DNA of 64,000 bases from Apiosordaria backusii (Eukaryota; Ascomycota; Sordariomycetes; Sordariales; Lasiosphaeriaceae), in the NCBI GenBank assembly GCA_030549205.1, contig JAUKTV010000006.1, forward strand, positions 2,560,501 through 2,624,500. Direction: 5' to 3'. The position numbers were made by a program, and so were the translations under genes. Shown here in pieces: positions 1-11,770 of the stretch (positions within the stretch are counted from its first letter, which is position 1; each line of letters begins with the position of its first letter). A model generated the notes under the pieces. It saw only the letters and a program-made list of their open reading frames with translations. It had not been told where the DNA came from and searched no databases.

Positions 1-2366
1 TAATATTATAATTTAATTAATTAGATAAAAGTTAATAACTGAATAGCTTTTTATTTTACCTTTTATAGTTTAATAAATTATTAAAACTAAGGGTTTAAAA
101 ATAGTTAAAAAGGTAATAGTAAATATAAAACCCTAACGGTATAATTTATTAAATAGCTTATTTATTATATTATAAATTTTAAAATTAAAATAATATAATT
201 TAAAGGCTACTTTATATTTATACTAATTATTAATAAGCTAAATTTTTATATAGTATTTAAAGAAAAGCTTAATTAGTCTTTAATTTTTTTAAATAGTAAG
301 GAAGTTATAAACTAACTTTTTAAACCTATTTATAAAGGAGAGGTTATTTTTATAAATATATACCCTATTTTTAAATTTACACTTTAAAATCTTTTTGTTT
401 TTAATAATTTTTAAAATCAATTACGGTTTTAAATTCTTCTTTTCTTTATTTTCATTATTTAATAAATTAAGCGAGTTTTTTAATAATTCTTTTTATAGTA
501 AGTTAAGTTTAAGTTTTAAATTAAAGAATTTATTTTTATTTTTATTTTAAGTCTTTTTTACTGTTTCTTCCTTTCAAAAGTTTAAAAAGTCTTTTAATTA
601 AAATAAAAAGAATAAATATCTTTAATTTTCTTCTATATTAAAGTAATACTTAATAAAATGGTTTTTTATATAAAACTATCCTTTTAATGTTTTAATAATA
701 CTTTTAAAGGTAATAATATATAAAGTTCTTATCCTTTAAAATATATAGATTTTAATAAGTTTTTTAAAAATACTATAGTATAGAATATAGTAATTTTTAT
801 ATTAAAAAGTATTATATATTTTTATTAACTTTAAAAATAAGTAAATATAATCCTTTTTTAAATTAAAATACTTAATAATAAGATATTTTTTCTGATTTAA
901 TTAAATAGTATTTAATTTTATAGCTTTAATATTAAACTAGTCCTTTTTCTTTTAATTTCTTTTTGTTTAATAAAGTATAGTACCTTTAAACTTTAATATT
1001 TGTTAACTTTTATATAATTATAAAATAAAAGGAGGTTTATTTAATAATCTTATAAAAAGGATTATCTAAATAAGATTCCAGTTTTTAAACATTTGATTAT
1101 ATTTACTATAATTAAAATAGAAAATATTACTCTCTATCCTTTACAATCTTTACTGTATAAATAAATCTAAAACTCTATTTAATTAAAAGTTTATTATAAT
1201 CTTTACTTAATCTTTTAAAATTTAAAATGTTTATTAAATATCTATTTAATATTTAAAATCTATTTTAATAGTCTTTTAATAATAGTATATTTTCTAATTT
1301 CTATATTAATATAAATTTACTTTATTTTATTATCCGAGATTAAAAAGATAAGTACTTTTATTTAAATAAAGGTATTATAAAAAATAAACTTAAATATATT
1401 AATGTTAAAAAAAAGAGAAGTATATATAAGGTATTAGTAAAATTTAATTTCTAAAAGATTATACTTTTTAAAAAAGTCTTACTTTTTTTTTTTTAAATAG
1501 AAAATATTTTAATTAAAATCTCTAATAATAAAAGCTATTAAGTAGTTTTCTATATAATAAAGTAAGTCCTATAGTATTTAAAATATTATAAGGTACTATT
1601 AGTAAATTAATTATATTTTAAATATTAAATATATATAAATATCTTTTACTTTAATAGTATAATAGTTCTAATTCCTTTTATTATTAAAGTTAAAGTTATT
1701 ATTAAAAATATTATTATTATTTTAAGATATATTAATATTATTATAGTTAGAATTATTATTAGAGAAATTAATTATAAATTTATTAATATTGATAATATTA
1801 ATTATTAAATCCTTTTAATATTTAAAATATTGATTTAAATTTTACTATACTTTTAAATCCTTATTTTCTTATTGTTTAGTAATTAAAAGGTATTTAAGTC
1901 GTTAATTAATTTAATAGTCAAATTCTTTATAATTAAACTTTTAATAATTATTTTAAAGTTAATTTTTAAAGTAAACGTTATTATAATAATTCCTTATTTA
2001 TTTATATTAAAAGTAATTATCTTTAATTTAATCCTAACAACTTTAAAAATATTTTAACTCGTTAATTATAAAGTAATATTATGCTTTTATATTCCTTATA
2101 GTTTTATCTTTAAATATATATTAATAGGATAGGTCGTTATACTAATTTTAATCTTTAAAGAATAACATAGCTTTAACAGGAATGGTTTTTTAAATATTAT
2201 AACGAAATTCTTTTTATACTATTTTAAATATTTTAGTTGAATAACGTTTTTTTTTAAATTAATCAGTTATTCCTTTTTTTTTTTACTTTTTAAAAAGAAA
2301 GTCGGAAGCTTTTTATTTTAATGTATATTAATTTTTTATCGATTTTAAACCTTTTTAATACTATAT

Positions 2367-2432
2367 TTACTACGCCGGATGTGGCGTTGTAAAAGAAATT
2401 TTTTTTGGAAGCTCACTTCTTAGAGACACATA
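2367..2432 (+). repeat. Dispersed hairpin-containing repeat, copy A
   Basis: About 65 bases resembling 4877-4943. Both carry a short inverted repeat (ACGCC..GGCGT) followed by a run of T and the words GAAGCT and CACTTCTTA. Differences are largely transitions, as RIP would leave. They could be ends of one element or two copies of a small repeat; function unknown. Confidence 0.5.
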
Positions 2433-4523
2433 CTATATTTACTATTTTAAATACTTTTATTTTACTATTAAAGTAAGTTTTTTTATAAACGTTAAGTTCG
2501 ATAAATTAAATTAATATTAATTTTTAAAGGATTATAAACTATTAAGGATAAAGAAGTCGAGTTTAATTAAAATAGTATTTTTATAGAATATAGGATTTTT
2601 ATATTAATTATTAATTTTAATAAAAGTAAATTACTATTATAAAAGATTATTATATATTTTAATAAAAAGGTTTAATTTTATTTTAATTAAAGTTAAAAAG
2701 ACCTATCAGTATTTTATAAAAAATTAAGTAAATTTTAATATTTTAATAAATAAAAAGATAATCTTTTATAAACTTTAAGTTTTATTTTTAATTAAAAGTA
2801 TTAAATTATAGTTTATATAAAAATAATAATATCCTTTAATATCGTTATTTTATTATTTATAATAAAGTAATTTACTTTTATATTCTTTATAATTCTTTTT
2901 ATAATATTTTATTTTATAGATTTTTTTAAAAAGTTAAAGTAGTTTTAATTTATTATTATAATTAAAGTAATAATAAATTATAATATTTTAATTTATTTTA
3001 ATAATAAATTTTATATTAAATCTTAACGCTTTTATTTTTTATTGTTTTATCTTTTTAATAAAAAGTACCTTAATAGAAAATTAAATACTTTAAAGAATAA
3101 ATAAGCTTTAAAGGTATATACCTTTTTTACTATTATTTTATTAATTTTATAAGGTTTTAAAAATTAAAGATAGTTTAAAAATCTTAATCTTTATTATTTT
3201 TTTAAACTTTATAAAAATAAATCAATAAGGTAAATTTTAAGTAATTATCCTTTTTTAAAAATAAATTATTATTTAAGTTATTTTTTAAAAGTAAGTAAGT
3301 TTATTTAATTAAATCTTTTTAATTTATTAATTAAATTAATAGTAATATAAAAGGGATAGTAATCTTTATTAATAATTTGATTAAATTACTATTAGTTAAT
3401 ATTTTAAAAAGATTTATTGTAAAAGTTAATATTAAACAGTTAAATAGTAAAGCTTTATAATTATTAAGTAAAAACGTTATAAATAGTATTAAATTAATAA
3501 TTTAATAAAGTATATAAAGTAAATCTTTATTATTTATTATTTATAATAGCCTTTAATAAAAGTTAGTTAATTAAAATAAACTTTTAAAGTAAAGTAGCGT
3601 TAAATGTTTTATAATATTAAAGATAGTTACTTTTAAAAGGTTATTTAATAATATTATTATTATTAAAAAGAAGCGGTAAAACTTAGGCCTTTTTAAAAAA
3701 AAGAAATGATCTTTTATATTGATAAAAAAAAGAAGTTTAAAGATTTTAATAAGGTTTAAATTAATTAATAAATTAATAAACATTTTATAAAAAGGTATTT
3801 TAATATTTTATAAAAAGGTAATAGGGTTTAATTTATAATCTTTTAAGGCTGCTATTATAAGTAAAGTAAATAAATTATTTTCTATATCCTTTATATTTCT
3901 ATCTTTATTTATTAATACCTTTTTATATTTTACTTTTATTAACTTTTTTTTTAAACATTAAAGTTCTTTTTTAAAATTAGCCTAATTTATTTTTATTAAT
4001 TTTTTAATTAATAAAAAAGAGGAGATTTAAAAGGTCTTTATAATTTTTATAAATAAAAAGGGCCTATTTTTTTAAGAAAGTATTATAAATTATTAATAAA
4101 GTTAAAGGAAGTTTTAAATATAAAAAAGGTTAGAAATTAATAGATTTTTAAATAAAATAGTAAATTTTAAAAGCTTTTTTAATAAGTATTTTAATTAAAT
4201 TAAATCTTTTATATTAAAAAAGAGAAACTTTTCTTTATTTTTTAAAAAAAAGCTAATAACTAATTTCTTTAAATACTTTTAAACTTAAACTTTTTATTTA
4301 ACTTTTAAAGGATATAAAAGTTATTTAAAAATATTAAAAAAGCCGACTTATATATTTTAAAAATAAAATATATATAAAGTTTTCCAGTCTTGAGATCTTG
4401 TACTTGTGGGCTTTCGGCATAGTAAATTGTATACTGCCATCATGTCAGTACTATCCCTCAGTCGTTAAGTCAAACAGGACAGACTTGTGCTTAGTACTAT
4501 AAGTGGTTGATTAAGTCTCAATA

Positions 4524-4597
4524 TAGTAGGTAATGTAAGAGAAGAATGTAGTAAGTAATGTAAGAAAGTAATATAGTAAGTAATATAAGAAAGGAAA
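4524..4597 (+). repeat. Short degenerate tandem repeat
   Basis: Three imperfect units of about 20-22 bases of the type TAGTAAGTAATGTAAGAAAG, within a 4.39-4.88 kb stretch that is visibly less AT-rich than its surroundings. The stretch may be a solo LTR or part of a younger element; no coding sequence is seen in it. Confidence 0.45.
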
Positions 4598-4876
4598 AAA
4601 AGTAGTAAATAGGATCCTTTTTAACCTTATATAGGCGCTAATACCTGGCCCTAGCGTAGGCTAATAAGGAAGTTATCGGTACAGTTATAAGCAATTTAGT
4701 AGTAAAGGAGGTATTTAGAAAGTTTAGCTATAATATTATTACGCAAGTTTATTATTAAACTCGACGGTAGAAGGTTTAACTATATAATAAATACATGACA
4801 AATATATAATAGTTACGTAACTATAACAGTAACCCTAGGCAGTTCAAGTAGCATATCAGATTAACTATAAAAAGAA

Positions 4877-4943
4877 CTAACGCCAGGTATGGCGTTATAA
4901 AAGATATTTTTTTTTAGAAGCTCCACTTCTTAAAGAGATATAT
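4877..4943 (+). repeat. Dispersed hairpin-containing repeat, copy B
   Basis: Second copy of the 2367-2432 repeat, in the same orientation about 2.5 kb away. It contains the perfect 7-base inverted repeat AACGCCA/TGGCGTT around a four-base loop, then a poly-T run and a GAAGCTCCACTTCTTA-like word. A partial match to that last word recurs near 5750. Confidence 0.5.
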
Positions 4944-5259
4944 ATAAAGTTTATATTAAAGAATTAAAATTTAAAAATCCTTTATTATATAAAAAATAAA
5001 TAAATAAATTTACTATTTTTTATTAATTTTAACGTTAAAAATAAATAAATTATAAAGTATTTATAAAGAAAGAAAACCTTTGAAAATTAAAAAAAAGTTT
5101 TTAAATAGTTCTTTATAATTATAAAGTAGAAAGCGATTATAGAAAGTATATTAATATTATATTAATAAAATACTTTAATAATATTTAATTTTAATTGAAT
5201 ATATTAATGATTTAACTAATTAATTATAATTATTAATATTATAATTTTTTAACAGAAAG

Positions 5260-5490
5260 TTTAAATAAGAGGTTTTTAAAGAAACTTTTAAATGAAGTTT
5301 TAAAAAAAGTGCTTAAGGAAGTTTTAAAAAGGATTTTAAAAAAGGTTTTAAAAAGAATTTTAAAGGAGATTTTAAAGAAAGTTTTAATAAAGATTTTTTA
5401 AAAGAAGTTTTAAAAAAAGTTTTAAAAAAGGTTTTATAAAAAGATTTATAAAAAAGTTTAAAGGAAATTCTTAAAAAGCTTTTTTAAAAA
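5260..5490 (+). repeat. AT-rich minisatellite, about 12-base period
   Basis: Many consecutive imperfect units of the form GAAGTTTTAAAA, with G/A variation at fixed places. It looks like a GC-richer minisatellite worn down by C-to-T change. Confidence 0.55.
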
Positions 5491-6054
5491 GGTTTTTTAT
5501 ATAAACTTTTATAATTAATATAGAAAGTATATAAATAAAAAGTTTAATAAAAGCTTCTTTTATAAAAGAAGATATAAAGATATTTTTTAAAGTTAAATTT
5601 ACTATAGGAAATTAAAGTTAAAAAAGTTATTAAGTATATTTATATATAAGAAAGAAGAAAAGAATAAGAAAAAAAATAAGAATATAATAATTACATTATA
5701 TATATAATATAACTTCTAGTAAAAGGTAAGAATTAAATAAAGAACTTTCTTTAGAAGCTCCTAAATTACAGATCCTTTTAAGGAATTATATAAAGTAGAT
5801 TATAACGTTAAATAAGTCCTATAAAGGTATGAAATCTTATAATAGTATAGCTATTATTAACTTTTATTATATAAATATCCTTACTATATTAAGTAGAATT
5901 TAAAGATATTAGGTATTTTATACTAATGCTTATATATCGGCTATTCTATATAACATTCGTTAGTATTTTTAGGTAATCAATAGCGACTTATAATAGCTAA
6001 CTTATTATATAAAATAGGATAGTTTAAGCTTAGTCGTCCTTAATAAGGGTTGTA

Positions 6055-6180
6055 GTTTTCGAAGCCTTCCTTATAGTTTTCGAAGCTTTCCTTGCAGTTC
6101 TCGAAGCCTTCCTTGTAGTTCTCAAAGCCTTCTTTGCAGTTCTCGAAGCCTTCTTTGCAGTTCTCGAAGCCTTCCTTACA
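6055..6180 (+). repeat. Six-unit 21-bp tandem repeat
   Basis: Exactly 126 bases made of six 21-base units of consensus GTTCTCGAAGCCTTCCTTGCA. The units nearest the AT block carry T where the later ones carry C. It sits on the boundary between the AT-rich block and the gene island. There are no spacers, so this is a minisatellite and not a CRISPR array. Confidence 0.9.
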
Positions 6181-6284
6181 GTAGTGTGTGCCGTTAGAGT
6201 ACTGGCTAGCCCATTAAGGTATATCGGATCGACGCTTTCCTTTTTACACCTGAGGCTGTGAGTCTAGTATATGTAACCCTAGAG

Positions 6285-6410
6285 GCAGGGGAAGGCGGGG
6301 GGAAGGTGGGGAAAGGCAGGGGGAAGGTGGGGAAAGGTAAGGGGAAGGTGGGGAGAGGCGGGGGGGAGCTGGGGAGAGGAGTCGGGAAGCTGGGGAAATG
6401 CGGGGGCTCA
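6285..6410 (+). repeat. G-rich polypurine repeat upstream of the GH32 gene
   Basis: About 125 bases of nearly pure purine on the plus strand with units like GGGGAAGGTGGGGAAAGGCA and many runs of three or more G. It could form G-quadruplex or triplex DNA. It lies roughly 420-545 bases upstream of the GH32 start codon, next to the 21-base repeat. A regulatory role is only a guess. Confidence 0.6.
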
Positions 6411-6722
6411 GCCGAAGGGCAGCCGCTGAAGCCTTGCATGGCCAAGCGACCAACGCAGCACGCTCACTGATCATCATAGAATCGCGATGCCGGCTTGTCC
6501 GAGTCCTTGCCAGATGGAGCATGCGGTCCGGTACCGTTCTGGTAGGGAACTTGTCTTGGAGGCTACGTGCTGTCTACCCCTCCCCCTCACAAACCAACCG
6601 GGAAACTCCTGCAGGAGAAAAAAAAGTGCGTCGGTGAGAATTTGAGTCTTGGGATTCGTATTATTCTCTTGGGCACACAGAAAATGAAGCTGAGGACGGA
6701 AAACTGCGACAGCCGGAGAATG

Positions 6723-6729
6723 TATAAAA
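6723..6729 (+). promoter_or_regulatory. TATA box of the tandem GH32 gene
   Basis: A TATAAAA word about 100 bases before the ATG at 6830, a usual spacing for fungal core promoters. The stretch from 6411 to the start codon shows nothing else recognisable. Confidence 0.55.
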
Positions 6730-6829
6730 GCCTGTGCTTCGCCGCGAACTCTAGATCTTTCAGCACTCACAGTTAGCATCTCTTCCTCGGTCGCCTTTCT
6801 ATCCGGACTCCGGATGCATCTATCTTGTG

Positions 6830-9800
6830 ATGATGGCCTCCTTCTTTGCCTCTGCCCTACTTTTCGGGCTCTCTCTTTTGCAGACAGTCGGCGCGCAAAC
6901 CTACAATGAGCTCTACAGACCTCGTTATCACTTCACCCCGGCTACAAACTGGATGAATGATCCGAACGGTCTTCTCTATCACAATGGCGTCTATCATCTC
7001 TACTACCAGTATAACCCCGGAGGAAACACCTGGGGAGCCATGTCATGGGGCCATGCTACTAGCGATGATCTGACCCACTGGAAGCACCAACCCGTTGCCC
7101 TGCTTGCGCGTGGCTACCCAGATAACATCTCTGAGATGTTTTTCTCTGGTTCTGCTGTCGCCGATACCGAGAACACGAGTGGCTTTGGTACAAACGGAAC
7201 TGTTCCATTTGTGGCAATGTATACCTCCTATGTAAGTCCTATGAACTTCTAGCTTAGAATGCTGGCTGTCTCTAATGCCTTCTCCTTAGTATCCCGGGTC
7301 ACGCAATCTACCTAGCGGCAAGTCAGTAAACGGTGGACAGCAAGCTCAATCGATTGCGTACAGCCTAGACGAAGGCATAACCTGGACAACATACGATGCC
7401 GCCAACCCCGTCATCCTTAACCCGCCAGTACCCTACGCGGATCAGTGGCGTGAATTCCGAGACCCATTTGTCTTCTGGCACGAGCCAACCCAGAAATGGG
7501 TCGCAGTCCTCTCACTAGCCCAACTCCACAAGCTAGTCTTTTATACCTCGCCCAACCTGAAGGAGTGGACCTACACCAGTGAGTTCGGCCCAATGAACGC
7601 AGTCGGGGGTGTCTGGGAGTGTCCTGGCATCTTCCCGCTTGCCCTCGACGGAAACGAAGCCGAGACCAAGTGGGTTGTCCAGATTGGACTCAACCCTGGC
7701 GGACCACCTGGAGTTGTTGGCTCAGGAACGCAATACATCGTCGGCAGTTTTGATGGCACAGCATTCGTTGCGGACTCCAACACTCCGGCTCCGTCTCCAA
7801 CCTCCACATCCGTGTCGACATCTCCCAGTACTGGTACCCAGACATCCACCACCTGTTCCTGCCCAGGTGCAACTGGGAATGTTACAGTCCAAGATTTCGG
7901 AAGCACTGGGGATGTTACATTCCAAGATTTCGAAGGCACTGCCGATTTTGCGTCTCGCGGCTGGGTTGCCACAGGGGGATTGGTCGGGGCTGCACCGGCC
8001 CAGGGGACTCTTTCCGGACAGCAAACCGTCTCTGGATATACTGGCACTCGCCTCGTGAATACTTTCTTGAACGGAGACTCGACCACCGGCACGCTCACCT
8101 CGCCGCCCTTCACAATCACTCGGCCGCTTATCAACTTCCTCATTGGCGGCGGCAATGCACCAGGCGCGGAATGCATCAACTTGAAAATCCAAGGGCAAAG
8201 CCAAGCTGTGCGTACTGCCACAGGCCGCAATGAGGAGAAACTCCTCCCACAGACTTGGGATGTCACTGAGTACATGGGCCAAACTGCCGTCATTGAGATC
8301 GTGGATCAGCAAACGGGCGGTTGGGGACATATACTCGTTGACGAGATTACCTTCACTGGTGATGCTACCCCTCCCGCGCCCAGTGGTGATGGTGTTTTTG
8401 ATTTCAATGGGACCGGTACTTTTGCGAGTCGCGGATGGACCGCTACTGGAGATCTGGTCGGGAAGAGCCCGGCCCAGGGCACGCTGGCGGGACAGCTGGT
8501 TGTGACTGGGTATCGGGGAAACTTCGTCAACACCTTCTACAACGGCGATGCGACGACTGGAACTCTGGTCTCGCCCACCTTCACAATCACCAAGAAGCAA
8601 ATCAACTTCCTCATTGGTGGCGGGAACGCCCCAGGTGTGCAATGCATCAACCTCAAGGTCGGCGGCCAGGTTGTCCGCACTGCCACGGGCAGTAATAGCG
8701 AACAGCTCCTGCCAAAGAGCTGGGACGTTACAGCTCTGATTGGCCAGAGCGCCGTCATCGAAATCGCGGATCTCAGTACGACTGGCTGGGGACATATCCT
8801 GGTGGATGAGATCTCCTTCTCGGATGTATCGACTGAGCCGCGAGGGACCAACTGGATGGACTGGGGCCCTGACTACTATGCTGCGGCAGCATTCAATGGA
8901 CTTCCGTCTGCAGACCGCACCAACATTGCCTGGATGAACAACTGGCAATACGCGGCCAATATTCCTACCTCTCCATGGCGCAGCATGTTGTCGATCCCTC
9001 GGAAACTGTCACTCAAGACCATCAACGGATGGCCAACACTCATCCAGCAACCTGCTGCCAACTGGGCCACTCTACAGACGGGAACGTATTCCAATGCTCT
9101 GAACACCGTGGCTGAAGGAAACCAACCCATTCCGCTCTCTGGGAAGTCCCTCGATATCACACTGACATTCTCTGACCGGGACTCGGCGTCCTCATCTCAG
9201 TTCGGCGTCCTTCTCAGAGCAACCTCTGACCTGGCACAGCAGACACGAATTGGGTACGACTTCGGCACAAAGAGGATGTTTGTTGATCGAACCAAGTCTG
9301 GAAATGTCGGCTTTGACGGGACATTCTCCAATACTTATTACGCGCCGCTGGCGCCTGGCAGTGACGGCAAGGTCACTATGCGCATCCTTCTTGATTCCTC
9401 TTCGGTTGAAGTCTTCGGCGGCCAAGGCGAGGTCACCTTGTCGGCCCAGATCTTTCCCCAGGACACAGGCATTGATGTCAGGCTTTTCTCAACTGGGGGA
9501 AGTACAAGTGGGGTCACGATTGATGCAAATATGCTGGGGTCCGCTTTCGATCCGCCCGCCACCGGCACGAGCAGCAGGAGCACCAGCCGCGTTAGTTCGA
9601 CAAGTACTACTCTCAGCACGACCCTCAGCACGACCCTCAGCACGACTCTCAGGACGTCAGTAAGTACGACGGAAAGTACGACCGCCACAAGCAAAACCAC
9701 CACCGTCCGCCCTTCCGCCACTGTTCCCGTCGACTTCCGCCCTGTTTTCCACTTCGTGCCGGACCAGAATTGGATGAATGAACCCAACGGTCTTATCAAA

Positions 9801-11201
9801 ATCGGGTCCACATGGCAGCTATTCTTCCAACATAATCCCACCGAAAACATCTGGGGGAACCTCAGTTGGGGCCATGCAACCAGTACTGATCTGGTATCCT
9901 GGACTCACAAACCAGTTGCAATCTCCAGTGCAGATGGCGTACAAGCATTCACCGGGACCGCGTATTTCGACGCACAGAATCTTTCGGGACTGGGATCGTC
10001 ATCAAACCCACCATATCTCGCGTTTTATACCGGTTACTTCCCCTCGACTGGGGTGCAGGATCAGCGGCTGGCATATAGTCTCGACCAGGGCATCACATGG
10101 ATCAAATACCCAGGCAATCCGATAATCTCGAAAACCCAGGAAGAGCCCCATGATATCACCAAGGGTCTGGAAATCCGGGATCCGAAAGTCTTCTACCATA
10201 CTCCCTCGAGCAGATGGGTAATGATTCTCGCACACGGCGGCCAGAATAAAGTCACTTTCTGGACATCGAGCGATGCACTAGCTTGGACCTGGAGAAGCGA
10301 CTTCACTGCCAGCAACATTCCAAACTTACCCGGCGGAATCAATGGGTGGGAGGTGCCAGACTTTTTCGAACTCCCGGTCAAGGGAACGACACAGAAGAAA
10401 TGGGTCATGATCATCACTCCTGCCACTGGGTCCCCTGCTGGCGGCAATGGCGTCTTCGCACTCACGGGCGCATTCGACGGCGCTGTATTCACAGCGGACC
10501 CCGTTGACCCCAGCGCATTCTGGCTCGACTACGGCCGCGACTTTGACGGGGCCCTGGTTTGGGAAAATGTCCCTGCTTCGGATGGACGTAGGATTCTCGC
10601 TTCTGTGATGAATAGTTACGGTGGAAATCCTCCAACAAACACCTGGAAGGGAATGCTTTCGTTCCCTCGCACGCTGGAGCTTCAACAGCTTAACGGCAAG
10701 CTGCAATTCCTGCAAATGCCCGTGAATGAGCTCGACACGTATCGGTGGCTCGTTGCAAAAATCACGAATCAAACTATTGCCCCTGGACAGTCACTGCTTT
10801 CCAACGTCCATTCCCGGACACTCGATATCAAAATGTCCTTCACCCCTTCCCCTGGTTCTACGCTCTCTCTCGCTGTTCGGAAGGCAGGCTCTCAACAGAC
10901 TGTCATCAGGTATGTGCAGAGCTCTCAACAACTCTCGGTTGATCGCAATGCCAGTGGGAATATCTCGTATGATCCCGCAGCTAGTGGTGTCCACACCGCT
11001 ACTGTGCAGTCTGGTGCGAATGGGGAGGTGCAATTGCGTGTCTTGGTTGATGTATGCTCTCTTGAGGTCTTTGGGGGGCAAGGGGAGGCGGTTATTTCGA
11101 ACTTGATCTTCCCTGATGTGTCCGCTGATGGTGTGTCTATGGAGGTGTCTGGGGGAAGTGTGGCTTTGGGGTCGGTGGAGGTGTGGGAGATCCTCCTTTG
11201 A
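6830..11201 (+). CDS. Secreted tandem GH32 protein: exo-inulinase-type plus endo-inulinase-type
   Basis: Two exons (6830-7231 and 7290-11201, phase-0 intron of 58 bp) give 1437 residues. A signal peptide ends near residue 22. The first GH32 unit has WMNDPNG (Asp44), RDP (Asp192) and WECPG (Glu244), the nucleophile, stabiliser and acid/base of exo-acting inulinases and invertases. Its propeller is interrupted after about residue 296 by a Ser/Thr linker and two copies of a roughly 145-residue beta module (343-491 and 502-646), then resumes at about 653 and ends in its C-terminal sandwich. A Ser/Thr linker (about 891-948) leads to a second GH32 unit with WMNEPNG (Glu965), RDP (Asp1098) and WEVPD (Glu1155). 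As known for fungal endo-inulinases, a Glu replaces the usual Asp nucleophile and the Cys after the acid/base is missing. Likely role: complete hydrolysis of inulin or levan outside the cell. The start at 6830 fits the signal peptide; an equivalent ATG follows at 6833. Confidence 0.93.
7920..8360 (+). repeat. GH32-inserted beta module, copy A
   Basis: Coding segment for the first of two homologous modules inside the first GH32 unit (protein 343-491). Shared marks with copy B are FxSRGW, AQGTL, INFLIGGGNAPG, CINLK, VRTATG, WDVT and GWGHILVDEI. It resembles, from memory, the non-catalytic module N-terminal to the catalytic domain in bacterial levanases (Pfam DUF4980-like); that assignment is inference. 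Confidence 0.75.
8391..8825 (+). repeat. GH32-inserted beta module, copy B
   Basis: Second copy of the module (protein 502-646), separated from copy A by a linker of about ten residues. The copies differ clearly at the DNA level, so the duplication is not recent. Both keep the GGGN and GWGHILVDEI signatures and so are probably both folded and functional. Confidence 0.75.
9606..9656 (+). repeat. 12-bp minisatellite in the inter-domain linker
   Basis: Four to five 12-base units (CTCAGCACGACC type) encode repeated Ser-Thr-Thr-Leu in the O-glycosylation-type linker between the two GH32 units. The frame is kept because the unit is a multiple of three; linker length may vary between strains. Confidence 0.7.
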
Positions 11202-11436
11202 GCTGGGTTGTACTGGGCGAGATGTTTATGCTGATGTGTCTGTGTAAACACGGTCCCTAACATGTAACTGCTTTCTTTTGTCTCTTAGTCTGGCAGCACT
11301 TCGGCTGTCGATATACAGATTGGAACTTGTTGAGCGCTTCAAAGTCGGCTTTGGAGCCGACAGTAACGCCTCTGCGACGAGAACAAGCCGCATCAGTATA
11401 TGCAGTGATTAGATGATAAAAGAGAAATGGACTGGC

Positions 11437-11770
11437 TTACTGTAGCCGCGCTGTCTTGGCAATCAACGTCAGCAGCTTTCCCACGTCCCAGTTAACCGAC
11501 GTGCCTGCCAGGAAGCCCACGATGAAGATGGTGCCATAATACGGCACAAGTGAGTCGAGATCGGCGGGGATGCCGGCAGGTCCGTTGTTGTTGACGACGA
11601 TATCGACACCCTTGCCGCCCGTCAGCCGATGCACCTCGGCCACTTGGTCCGGGTTGGCGCGGTAGTTGTAGCCCAGGAGGTCGGGCGCGCCGAGCTTCCT
11701 GCGTAGGGCGTCGAGTTTGTCGTCCGACGATAACGTGATGATAGGCTTGAGCCCGCCCGCAAGCGCGATT
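11437..11770 (-). pseudogene. Fragment of a zinc-type (MDR) dehydrogenase/quinone oxidoreductase
   Basis: The minus strand reads about 105 residues of an MDR-superfamily C-terminal half: GGLKPIITLSSDDK, then LGA.LLGYNYR, then GGKGVDIVVNN and GTIFIVGFLAG, ending at a TAG at 11437. The first 100 bases lie before the nearest ATG and end at an in-frame TGA near 11768, where AT-rich sequence begins. GC-rich coding-like debris at about 11895-11990 may be the N-terminal part. Without its catalytic N-terminus it cannot work. The 11202-11436 gap holds only the GH32 3' region. Confidence 0.6.

Larger units (their letters stand above)
1..6050. repeat. RIP-degraded AT-rich repeat block
   Basis: Almost pure A/T sequence with stop codons in all frames and no open frame of note; the one longer frame (3571-3783, minus) is low-complexity and shows no motif. 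Such blocks are the usual end state of transposons after repeat-induced point mutation in filamentous ascomycetes. I could not recognise a transposon class here, unlike the two later blocks. GC rises abruptly at about 6.05 kb. A less degraded stretch lies at 4.39-4.88 kb. Confidence 0.8.

Noticed and set aside
3571..3783. 70-residue frame in the first AT block
   Set aside because: Low-complexity Ile/Leu/Phe/Lys translation expected from AT-rich DNA; no motif.
6055..6180. Regular repeat considered as a CRISPR array
   Set aside because: The units abut with no spacers, and the genome is fungal.
7722..8948. 408-residue open frame on the minus strand inside the GH32 gene
   Set aside because: It is the complement of the well-supported GH32 coding sequence and has no signal, domain or promoter of its own.
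9760..9790. Second GH32 unit as inactive because WMNDPNG reads WMNEPNG
   Set aside because: Glu at this place is the known nucleophile pattern of fungal endo-inulinases, and the other two acidic residues are kept.
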